Below are positions 5,861 to 11,785 of a DNA stretch of 11,785 nt, piece after piece. How positions within the stretch are numbered: position 1 is the first letter of the stretch; every line of letters starts with the position of its first letter. The position numbers and the translations under genes are program-made. The DNA is from Sphingomonadales bacterium UBA1936 (GTDB taxonomy: Bacteria; Pseudomonadota; Alphaproteobacteria; Sphingomonadales; Sphingomonadaceae): the NCBI GenBank assembly GCA_002336985.1, contig DDFE01000180.1, positions 4,992 to 16,776 of the forward strand. Reading direction: 5' to 3'. A model generated the notes under the pieces. It saw only the letters and a list, made by a program, of their open reading frames with translations. It ran no database searches and was not told the origin of the DNA.

Positions 5861-6709
5861 TCATCCCGCCTTGCTGGGATGCAGGCTCGTCCCCGCACGG
5901 CCGCCACGTAGTGCACCGAACCAGCTGAGCGGATTCCACCAGCTCTGCGTGCCGTCGAGCGAGAAGCTGATGAACTCGGCACGGCCGCCCAGGTTTTCCC
6001 ACGGAACCGGCCCGCCAAGTCCGCCCTGCACCTCCGCCACGCGGCTGTCGGCCGAATTGTCGCGGTTGTCGCCCATCAGGAAGACATGGTTGGCGGGGAT
6101 CGTGGTCGCCGGATAGTCGTCGACATCGGGGAAATAGCCGAGGTCGAGCGTGTCGTAGCTGCGCCCGTTCGGCAAGGTTTCACGCACCACCGGCAGGGCG
6201 CAGGTCACGCTGCCATTCGGGTTGTCGGTGCGGAACGGCGCATATTTCGGGTCGGTGCACGGCTCGTCCGCATCGACCGGAATCGCGCGCATCACGGGCG
6301 CGGCCCGCTTCACCGGCACGCCGTTGATGATGACGGTGCCGCCGCGCACCTCGAACCGGTCGCCCGGCAGGCCGATGACCCGCTTGATATAGTCTTCGCT
6401 CTTGCCCGGGGGCGATGCGATCACGACGTCGCCGCGTTCGGGCAACGAACCCCACACCCGTCCGGTCATATGGGGCAGGACATGGAAGCTGGGCGACACG
6501 TACGACCAGCCATAGGTGAACTTGCTGACGACCAGCTGGTCGCCGACCAGCAGGCCCGGCATCATCGATTCCGACGGAATATAGAATGGCTTGGCGATGA
6601 AGCTGTGGAACCCCAGCACCGCCAGGATCAGCCAGAAGATGCTCTTGGCTTCACCGACCCAGTCGGTCTTTTTCTTCTCCGGCGCGGTGGCGGGGATGTC
6701 GGTCGTCAC
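5861..6709 (-). CDS. lepB: signal peptidase I
   Basis: Type I signal peptidase of 282 residues, which cleaves signal peptides from exported proteins at the periplasmic face of the inner membrane. From GTG 6709, one transmembrane helix (about 22-39, SIFWLILAVLGFHSF) is followed by YIPSESMMPGL with nucleophile Ser48. The general base is Lys109 in DYIKRVIGLPGD, and the conserved box GDNRDNSADSR is at 213-223. Cys151 and Cys170 in the periplasmic domain could form a disulfide. GTG 6709 is chosen because it overlaps the acpS stop as GTGA; the frame stays open to 6757, but that would run deep into acpS. It is the last gene of the pyrE-pdxJ-acpS-lepB operon. rnc and era, which often follow lepB in proteobacteria, are not here. 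Confidence 0.96.
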   Translation of the reverse strand: MTTDIPATAPEKKKTDWVGEAKSIFWLILAVLGFHSFIAKPFYIPSESMMPGLLVGDQLVVSKFTYGWSYVSPSFHVLPHMTGRVWGSLPERGDVVIASPPGKSEDYIKRVIGLPGDRFEVRGGTVIINGVPVKRAAPVMRAIPVDADEPCTDPKYAPFRTDNPNGSVTCALPVVRETLPNGRSYDTLDLGYFPDVDDYPATTIPANHVFLMGDNRDNSADSRVAEVQGGLGGPVPWENLGGRAEFISFSLDGTQSWWNPLSWFGALRGGRAGTSLHPSKAG

Positions 6710-7116
6710 TTGCTGTCTTTCGGAAGGGCTTCGATGATGACGAAGGCCTGGGCCCACGGATGGTCATCGGTCAGCGTCAGGTGCACCCGCGCTTCATAGC
6801 CGTCCGGAATCAGCGCGTCGAGCGCGACCTTTGCCCCACCTTCCAGCGCCAGCGTCGGCGCACCGGACGGCGCGTTGACGACGCCGATATCCTTCATGAA
6901 CACGCCGCGGCGAAACCCGGTGCCGACGGCCTTCGAAAACGCTTCCTTCGCGGCGAAACGTTTTGCGAGTGTCCCCGCCTTGGTGAACGGCCGCCGCGCC
7001 GCCTTTGCACGCTCGCTGTCGGTGAAAACGCGGTTCTCGAACCGCTCGCCGAACCGGTCGAGCGATTTCTGGATCCGCTCGATATTGCAGAGGTCGGAGC
7101 CGAGACCGACGATCAC
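6706..7116 (-). CDS. acpS: holo-[acyl-carrier-protein] synthase
   Basis: Phosphopantetheinyl transferase of 136 residues that moves 4'-phosphopantetheine from CoA to a serine of acyl carrier protein, which fatty acid synthesis requires. The signature motifs are present: MIVGLGSDLCNIERI at the N-terminus with metal-binding Asp8, and AKRFAAKEAFSKAVGTG (51-67) with Glu58. A VHLTLTDDHPWAQAFVII stretch near the C-terminus matches the family's last strand pair. The length is usual for the small AcpS class. The start is GTG 7116, overlapping the pdxJ stop as GTGA, and its own stop overlaps the lepB start in the same way, so the three genes are translationally coupled. The pdxJ-acpS pair is conserved across proteobacteria. 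Confidence 0.96.
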   Translation of the reverse strand: MIVGLGSDLCNIERIQKSLDRFGERFENRVFTDSERAKAARRPFTKAGTLAKRFAAKEAFSKAVGTGFRRGVFMKDIGVVNAPSGAPTLALEGGAKVALDALIPDGYEARVHLTLTDDHPWAQAFVIIEALPKDSK

Positions 7117-7826
7117 CTTGCCGATTCCATCAGCGCCTTCATCCGCCGCACGCTTTCGTCGAGGCCGACGAAGATCGCCTCGCCGACAAGGAAATGGCCG
7201 ATGTTGAGTTCGGCGATCTGCGGGATGGCGGCGACGGGCACCACATTATCGAACGTCAGGCCATGGCCGGCGTGCGGCTCGATACCGTTCTTGGCCGCGA
7301 GCGCCGCCGCGTCTGTCAGGCGGCGCAATTCCACGCCGTCCGGATCACCATGGGCGTATTTGCCCGTGTGCAGTTCGACGACCGGTGCGCGCAGACGGAC
7401 GGCCGCGTCGATCTGTCCCGCGTCGGGTTCGATGAACAGGCTGACCCGAATGCCCGCGTCGAGGAGTTGCGAGACCAGCGGCGCTAAATGGTTGTGCTGA
7501 CCCGCTGCATCCAGCCCGCCCTCGGTGGTGCGTTCCTCTCGTCTTTCAGGCACGATGCACGCGGCGTGCGGGCGGTGCTTGAGCGCAATCGCGACCATTT
7601 CCTCGGTCGCCGCCATCTCAAGATTCACCGGCAGGGCCGTTTCCGCCATCAGAACGTCGAGATCGGCATCGCGGATGTGCCGCCGGTCCTCGCGCAGGTG
7701 AACGGTGATGCCGTCGCCGCCCGCGGCTTCGACGATTCGCACCGCACGCATGGGATCGGGATGATCGCCCCCGCGCGCGTTGCGGATGGTAGCGACGTGG
7801 TCGATGTTGACGCCGAGACGAAGCAT
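7113..7826 (-). CDS. pdxJ: pyridoxine 5'-phosphate synthase
   Basis: PdxJ, 237 residues, closes the pyridine ring of vitamin B6 from 1-deoxyxylulose 5-phosphate and 3-amino-2-oxopropyl phosphate in the DXP-dependent pathway. The N-terminus LRLGVNIDHVATIRNARGG is diagnostic. Catalytic residues by analogy with the E. coli enzyme are His43 in GITVHLREDRRHI, Glu70 in VNLEMA, and His188 in PHAGHGLTFDN. ELHTGKYA (151-158) and HFLVGEAIFVGL (211-222) complete the TIM-barrel phosphate-binding parts. ATG 7826 shares its first base with the pyrE stop TAA (TAATG), and the stop overlaps acpS by four bases. The organism therefore makes B6 by the DXP-dependent route rather than by PdxS/PdxT alone. Confidence 0.97.
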   Translation of the reverse strand: MLRLGVNIDHVATIRNARGGDHPDPMRAVRIVEAAGGDGITVHLREDRRHIRDADLDVLMAETALPVNLEMAATEEMVAIALKHRPHAACIVPERREERTTEGGLDAAGQHNHLAPLVSQLLDAGIRVSLFIEPDAGQIDAAVRLRAPVVELHTGKYAHGDPDGVELRRLTDAAALAAKNGIEPHAGHGLTFDNVVPVAAIPQIAELNIGHFLVGEAIFVGLDESVRRMKALMESAR

Positions 7827-8401
7827 TACGCGGCCCTGCTCCCCGGCTTGATCGCAGGGATCGCCGCCAGTTCGGGCGGCAGCGCATCGGGGGCATAAGT
7901 CGGCACCGACAGGCGAATCAGCGGGTAGAACGGGACACCCAGGTCCGCCGTTCCGTCCGACCGGTCGACCAGCGATGCCGCGGCAACCACGACTCCGCCT
8001 GCGCGCTCGATCGCGGCAATGGCTTCGCGCGAACTGAGGCCGGTCGTGACGACGTCTTCCATCATCAGCACGCGCTGGCCCGGTGTCAGGCGGAAGCCGC
8101 GGCGCAGTTCGAATACGCCCTCCGGCCGCTCGAGGAACAGCGCCGCGACGCCGAGCGCACGACCCATCTCATGGCCGGCAATCACGCCGCCCATCGCCGG
8201 GGAGACGACGATGTCGATATTGAGGTCCCGGGGCAGGCGGGCGACGAGCGCCTCCGCCAGGCGCGCGCCGCGCTTCGGATCGGCCAGCACGCGCGCGCAC
8301 TGCAGATAACGCGGGCTGCGCAAGCCCGACGAAAGGATGAAATGCCCCTCCAACAGGGCATCCGCTGCCCGGAACTCGGTCAGAACCTCCTCGTCGGTCA
8401 C
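7826..8401 (-). CDS. pyrE: orotate phosphoribosyltransferase
   Basis: PyrE, 191 residues, joins orotate to PRPP to give orotidine 5'-phosphate in pyrimidine synthesis. It shows EGHFILSSGLRSPRYLQ (18-34), the catalytic loop region ERPEGVFELRRGF (91-103), and the PRPP-binding motif VLMMEDVVTTGLSSREA (111-127) with its acidic pair Glu115-Asp116. GTG 8401 is the only reasonable start: an in-frame TGA lies two codons upstream (8405-8407) and AAGGAG (8410-8415) sits eight bases before the GTG. The gene heads the minus-strand operon and is transcribed away from coxB. No orotidine decarboxylase gene is in the window. Confidence 0.96.
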   Translation of the reverse strand: MTDEEVLTEFRAADALLEGHFILSSGLRSPRYLQCARVLADPKRGARLAEALVARLPRDLNIDIVVSPAMGGVIAGHEMGRALGVAALFLERPEGVFELRRGFRLTPGQRVLMMEDVVTTGLSSREAIAAIERAGGVVVAAASLVDRSDGTADLGVPFYPLIRLSVPTYAPDALPPELAAIPAIKPGSRAA

Positions 8402-8588
8402 CCGTCATTCTCCTTCGCGTTGCGCGCGATTCCGTACGGATATCGATGATGCGGCGCAACAGAACTGCCAAAAAGCCCCCAGTAACGGCTTGAGACTAGG
8501 CAAACCCGCGCGTATAGCCGCCCGCGAACCCGGATAATTCGCGCGCATTTCCAGTGCAGCGCCGGGTCGGATTAGGGGTCCGTTCGAC
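8402..8588. other. 187-bp divergent intergenic region between pyrE and coxB
   Basis: This gap must hold the promoters of both the pyrE operon and the cox operon. The coxB side has a clear sigma-70-like promoter (8490-8518). On the pyrE side only the ribosome binding site is clear, and no -35/-10 pair stands out. No open frame, convincing hairpin or known riboswitch is seen. Confidence 0.6.
8490..8518 (+). promoter_or_regulatory. coxB: probable sigma-70 promoter of the coxB operon
   Basis: TTGAGA (8490-8495) and TATAGC (8513-8518) are separated by exactly 17 bases, close to the housekeeping consensus. Transcription would start near 8525 and give a leader of about 60 bases before the GTG of coxB, with AGGGG (8574-8578) as ribosome binding site. 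Confidence 0.55.
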
Positions 8589-9647
8589 GTGAAATTGCTG
8601 ACTTCCGCGCTTATCGTTCTTGGCCTGGGTATGGCGATTCCCGCCGTTGCACAGGAAGCGGCACCCGTTGCCGCACCGACGGCAACCGCCGCGCCTGCCG
8701 CTGCTGCACCGGCAGCAACGCCCGCCGCCGCTGCGCCGGCAGAAAAGGTTGCGGCACCCGCGCCGCTGAAACCCGATGCCGAATACGGCCAGCCGGTCGA
8801 CAAGGGTTACGCCCTGCCGCCGCAGGTGACGAAGAACGGCCAGTTCGCTCTGTGGATGCACAACGTCCTGCTGATGCCGATCATCACGATCATTTCCGTC
8901 TTCGTGCTCGGCCTGCTGCTGTGGGTCATGTTCCGCTACCGCAAGGCGGCGAACCCCATTCCGTCGAAGACCTCGCACAACACGCTGATCGAAGTGATCT
9001 GGACGCTGGTCCCGGTCCTCATCCTCGTCGGTATCGCTATCCCGTCGATCGGCCTGCTTGCCGCGCAGTACAAGCCCGTCGGCAAGGACGCGATCACGAT
9101 CAAGGCGATCGGCAACCAATGGTTCTGGACCTATGAATACCCCGATCATGGCGGGTTCGAGGTCGTGTCGAACATGCTGCCCGATGCCGAAGCCAAGAAG
9201 CGCGGCGAACCGCGCCTGCTGGCCGTCGATAACCGCATCGTTGTTCCGGTCAATGTACCCATCCGCGTGCTGACGACGTCGAACGACGTCATCCACTCGT
9301 TCGCGATGCCCGCCTTCTGGACCAAGATGGATGCGGTCCCCGGACGCCTGAACGAAACCAGCTTCACCGCAGAGCGCGTCGGCCTTTATTACGGCCAGTG
9401 CAGCGAGCTGTGCGGCGCGCGCCACGGCTTCATGCCGATCGCGATCGAGGTCGTACCCCAGGCGCAATTCGAACAATGGGTGAAGTCGAAGGGCGGCACC
9501 ATGCCGGGCAGCAAGCCCGCCGCGACCGAACCGGTGGGCTCGGCAGCGCCCCAGGCTCCGGCCGCGGTAACCGCCGCTGCTGCCGAAGCGCCCGCTGCCA
9601 ACGCCGCCACGCCCGCGAACGCCACCGCGCCTGCCGCGGCCAAGTAA
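8589..9647 (+). CDS. coxB: cytochrome c oxidase subunit II
   Basis: Subunit II of aa3-type cytochrome c oxidase, 352 residues, which takes electrons from cytochrome c at its CuA centre on the periplasmic side. It has a signal peptide (1-21), a first membrane helix (about 93-115) and a second (about 133-159). QWFWTYEYP (177-185) is the electron-entry aromatic stretch, and CuA ligands are His236, Cys271, Glu273, Cys275, His279 and Met282 (YYGQCSELCGARHGFMPI). Two low-complexity Ala/Pro-rich segments are unusual: residues 23-60 before helix 1 and about 307-352 after the cupredoxin domain. No C-terminal cytochrome c domain is present. The start is GTG 8589 with AGGGG ten bases upstream. ctaD follows after 12 bases. 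Confidence 0.97.
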   Translation: MKLLTSALIVLGLGMAIPAVAQEAAPVAAPTATAAPAAAAPAATPAAAAPAEKVAAPAPLKPDAEYGQPVDKGYALPPQVTKNGQFALWMHNVLLMPIITIISVFVLGLLLWVMFRYRKAANPIPSKTSHNTLIEVIWTLVPVLILVGIAIPSIGLLAAQYKPVGKDAITIKAIGNQWFWTYEYPDHGGFEVVSNMLPDAEAKKRGEPRLLAVDNRIVVPVNVPIRVLTTSNDVIHSFAMPAFWTKMDAVPGRLNETSFTAERVGLYYGQCSELCGARHGFMPIAIEVVPQAQFEQWVKSKGGTMPGSKPAATEPVGSAAPQAPAAVTAAAAEAPAANAATPANATAPAAAK

Positions 9648-9659
9648 AGAGAAACGACC

Positions 9660-11357
9660 ATGGCAACAGCCGCACATCCGAGCGAATTTCAGGCGCACGC
9701 GCACGACGACCATCATGACGCGGACCACAAGCCCGGCTTTTTCGCCCGCTGGTTCATGTCGACCAACCACAAGGATATCGGGACGCTGTACCTGATCTTC
9801 GCGATCTGCGCGGGGATCATCGGCGGTGCTATCTCCGGCCTGATGCGCATGGAGCTGGCACAGCCCGGCATCCAGTACCTGGGCATGTGGACCAGTTTCA
9901 TGGGTGGCGACGGTTCGAACCTGAACGAATCGCTCCACATGTGGAACGTGCTCATCACCGCGCACGGCCTGATCATGGTGTTCTTCATGGTCATGCCCGC
10001 GATGATCGGCGGTTTCGGCAACTGGTTCGTGCCGATCATGATCGGTGCGCCGGATATGGCGTTCCCGCGCATGAACAACATCTCGTTCTGGCTGCTGATC
10101 CCCAGCTTCGCACTGCTGCTGGGCTCGTCGTTCTTCTCGGGCGGCACGGGGCATGGCGCGGGTACGGGCTGGACGGTCTATGCACCGCTTTCCACCATGG
10201 GTTCGGTCGGGCCGTCGGTCGACATGGCCATCCTGTCGCTCCACCTTGCGGGCGCCAGCTCGATCCTGGGTGCGATCAACTTCATCACCACCATCTTCAA
10301 CATGCGCGCGCCGGGCATGACCCTGCACAAGATGCCGCTGTTCGTATGGTCGGTGCTGGTCACCGCGTTCCTGTTGCTGCTGGCGCTGCCGGTGCTGGCC
10401 GCTGCCATCACCATGCTGCTGACCGACCGTAACTTCGGCACCGCGTTCTTCGACGCGGCGGGCGGCGGCAACCCGATCCTCTACCAGCATCTCTTCTGGT
10501 TCTTCGGCCATCCCGAAGTGTACATCATGATCCTGCCGGGCTTCGGCATCGTGAGCCAGGTCATCGCGACCTTCAGCCGCAAGCCGGTCTTCGGCTATCT
10601 CGGCATGGCGTACGCCATGGTCGCGATCGGCGTGGTCGGCTTCATCGTGTGGGCGCACCACATGTTCACCGTCGGCATGACCGTGAACATGAAGATGTAC
10701 TTCACCGCGGCGACGATGGTGATTGCGGTGCCGACCGGCATCAAGATCTTCTCGTGGATCGCGACGATGTGGGGCGGTTCGCTGTCGTTCAAGACACCGA
10801 TGATGTGGTCGATCGGCTTCATCTTCATGTTCACCGTCGGCGGCGTGACCGGTGTGGTGCTCGCCAACGGCGGCATCGATGCGATCATGCACGACACTTA
10901 CTATGTCGTGGCGCACTTCCATTACGTGCTGTCACTGGGCGCGGTGTTCTCGCTGTTCGCGGGCTTCTATTACTGGTTCCCGAAAATGTCGGGGCGCATG
11001 TACAACGAAGCGCTCGGCCAGCTGCACTTCTGGGCGTTCTTCGTGGGCGTGAACATCCTGTTCTTCCCGATGCATTTCCTGGGGCTGGACAGCATGCCGC
11101 GCCGCATTCCGGATTATCCGGATGCCTATGCCTATTGGAACCACATCTGCTCGATGTACGGCTACACGATCATGGCCGCGTCGATGGGCGTGTTCTTCAT
11201 CAACCTGTTCTGGTCGCTGTTCGCGGGCAAGCCGGCCGGTGACAATCCATGGGGTGAAGGTGCGACGACGCTCGAATGGACGCTGTCGAGCCCGCCGCCG
11301 TACCACCAGTTCGAAACGCTGCCCGTGATAGACGCGGGTGATTCCCAACATCATTGA
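9660..11357 (+). CDS. ctaD: cytochrome c oxidase subunit I (aa3 type)
   Basis: Catalytic subunit I, 565 residues and about twelve membrane helices, which reduces oxygen to water and pumps protons. Haem a ligands are His102 and His421, the haem a3 ligand is His419 (VVAHFHYV), and CuB ligands are His284, His333 and His334. Tyr288 of the HPEVY motif is the cross-linked tyrosine. The D-channel residues Asp132, Asn139 and Glu286 and the K-channel residues Thr359 and Lys362 are all present, at the same numbers commonly used for the Rhodobacter sphaeroides enzyme, so this is an A1-type proton-pumping oxidase. The N-terminus is rich in His and Asp (6-23). ATG 9660 follows a weak AGAGAAA site 12 bases after coxB, and the two must be cotranscribed. 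Confidence 0.98.
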   Translation: MATAAHPSEFQAHAHDDHHDADHKPGFFARWFMSTNHKDIGTLYLIFAICAGIIGGAISGLMRMELAQPGIQYLGMWTSFMGGDGSNLNESLHMWNVLITAHGLIMVFFMVMPAMIGGFGNWFVPIMIGAPDMAFPRMNNISFWLLIPSFALLLGSSFFSGGTGHGAGTGWTVYAPLSTMGSVGPSVDMAILSLHLAGASSILGAINFITTIFNMRAPGMTLHKMPLFVWSVLVTAFLLLLALPVLAAAITMLLTDRNFGTAFFDAAGGGNPILYQHLFWFFGHPEVYIMILPGFGIVSQVIATFSRKPVFGYLGMAYAMVAIGVVGFIVWAHHMFTVGMTVNMKMYFTAATMVIAVPTGIKIFSWIATMWGGSLSFKTPMMWSIGFIFMFTVGGVTGVVLANGGIDAIMHDTYYVVAHFHYVLSLGAVFSLFAGFYYWFPKMSGRMYNEALGQLHFWAFFVGVNILFFPMHFLGLDSMPRRIPDYPDAYAYWNHICSMYGYTIMAASMGVFFINLFWSLFAGKPAGDNPWGEGATTLEWTLSSPPPYHQFETLPVIDAGDSQHH

Positions 11358-11364
11358 TCGGCAG

Positions 11365-11396
11365 GAGCCGGGGGAGATGCGATCACCCGGCTCTTT
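11365..11396 (+). terminator. hairpin between ctaD and ctaB, possible partial terminator
   Basis: GAGCCGGG (11365-11372) pairs perfectly with CCCGGCTC (11386-11393) around a 13-base loop, and TTT follows. It begins eight bases after the ctaD stop. The eight-pair GC-rich stem resembles an intrinsic terminator, but the T-run is only three bases. It could lower transcription into ctaB or protect the 3' end of the coxB-ctaD message. Confidence 0.5.
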
Positions 11397-11414
11397 CCCG
11401 GCGCAGAAGATAAT

Positions 11415-11785
11415 ATGACAACGACCACCGCCCATTCGACGCCCATGCCGGCCGACTGGCGCGATCTTTTCGCGCTGACGAAGCCGCGCGTCATGCGCTC
11501 GGTGGTGTTTACGGGCCTCTGCGGCATGCTCGCGGCGCCGGTTGCATTGCCGCCCGCACTTGCGCTGACCGCGGTCCTGTGCATCGCGCTGGCCGCGGGT
11601 GCGGCCGGAGCGCTCAACCAATGGTATGAGGCGGACATCGACGCGCTGATGCGGCGCACCGCGTCGCGTCCGATTCCCGCCGGACGCATGGACCCGCAGG
11701 TGGCGCTCCAGTTCGGTGTCGGCCTGGCTGTCGCATCGGTCCTGATCATGGGTATCGCGACGAACGTGTTCGCGGCCGCCCTGCT
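11415..11785 (+). CDS. ctaB: protoheme IX farnesyltransferase (heme o synthase), 5' part
   Basis: The first 123 codons of a CtaB/CyoE-type UbiA-family enzyme that adds a farnesyl group to haem b to give haem o, the precursor of the haem a needed by the oxidase upstream. The N-terminus reads MPADWRDLFALTKPRVMRSVV after a short polar lead. A membrane helix follows (about 28-43), then the prenyl-diphosphate-binding motif NQWYEADIDALMRRTASRPIPAGR (68-91). The first acidic position of this motif is Glu72, where many relatives have Asp. ATG 11415 is preceded by a weak AGAAGA site; ATG 11445 in the same frame is an alternative. The gene continues past the window end. Its place behind coxB-ctaD is usual in alphaproteobacteria. 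Confidence 0.95.
   Translation, partial: MTTTTAHSTPMPADWRDLFALTKPRVMRSVVFTGLCGMLAAPVALPPALALTAVLCIALAAGAAGALNQWYEADIDALMRRTASRPIPAGRMDPQVALQFGVGLAVASVLIMGIATNVFAAAL

Noticed and set aside
5862..5881. CATCCC/GGGATG hairpin near the convergent stop codons as a shared terminator.
   Set aside because: It lies within the end of the lepB coding sequence, is only six pairs long, and has no T-run on either strand.
5517..6116. Overlapping plus- and minus-strand frames at the 3' ends of the PerM-like gene and lepB.
   Set aside because: Both real genes keep all conserved motifs to their stops; the other frames are Arg/Pro-rich shadows.
8496..10922. An 808-codon open frame on the minus strand across coxB and ctaD.
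   Set aside because: It is antisense to two clear oxidase genes, has a His/Arg/Asp-rich composition typical of high-GC shadow frames, and shows no recognisable domain.

Overview
The window is high-GC bacterial DNA, densely coded on both strands, and looks like an alphaproteobacterium of the Sphingomonadales. The reasons are an A1-type aa3 cytochrome oxidase cluster in the order coxB-ctaD-ctaB, a pyrE-pdxJ-acpS-lepB gene string, an rpsU-FKBP pair, frequent GTG starts, and a short ATTCCCGC...GCGGGAAT palindrome of the kind scattered through sphingomonad genomes. The genus call rests on protein resemblance and gene order recalled from memory, not on a search.

Left part (1-3647, + strand): the 3' end of rpoN (sigma-54) is followed by a biosynthetic-type acetyl-CoA acetyltransferase. 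Next comes an ECF sigma factor whose reading frame touches or overlaps the thiolase stop, then a single-pass RskA-type anti-sigma factor coupled to it by an ATGA overlap, then a secreted single-domain fasciclin (FAS1) protein. Sigma factor, membrane anti-sigma factor and FAS1 protein form a compact module that recalls mycobacterial SigK-RskA and its FAS1-protein regulon (MPT70/MPT83).

Middle part (3648-5856): a 222-bp gap holds a terminator-like hairpin behind the fasciclin gene, a REP-like palindrome, and a second, very convincing intrinsic-terminator structure that ends only 34 bases before the rpsU start codon. rpsU (S21) is followed after 18 bases by a membrane-anchored FKBP-type prolyl isomerase with a Met/Gln repeat tail. 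A 133-bp gap with a possible EcfG-type stress promoter precedes an AI-2E/PerM-family membrane protein.

Right part: four minus-strand genes (pyrE, pdxJ, acpS, lepB; 8401 down to 5861) overlap by 1 to 4 bases and must be one operon for pyrimidine synthesis, vitamin B6 synthesis, acyl-carrier-protein activation and secreted-protein processing. They converge on the PerM-like gene with only four bases between stops. Divergent from pyrE, across 187 bp with a good sigma-70 promoter, starts the respiratory cluster: coxB (subunit II), ctaD (subunit I) and the first 123 codons of ctaB (heme o synthase), which runs off the window.

No tRNA, rRNA, insertion sequence, phage gene, CRISPR array or attachment site is visible, and no gene-free stretch exceeds 300 bases. 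Most of the content is conserved housekeeping. The points most worth following are the terminator-like leader of rpsU, the sigma/anti-sigma/fasciclin module, the possible EcfG promoter and the hairpin between ctaD and ctaB.
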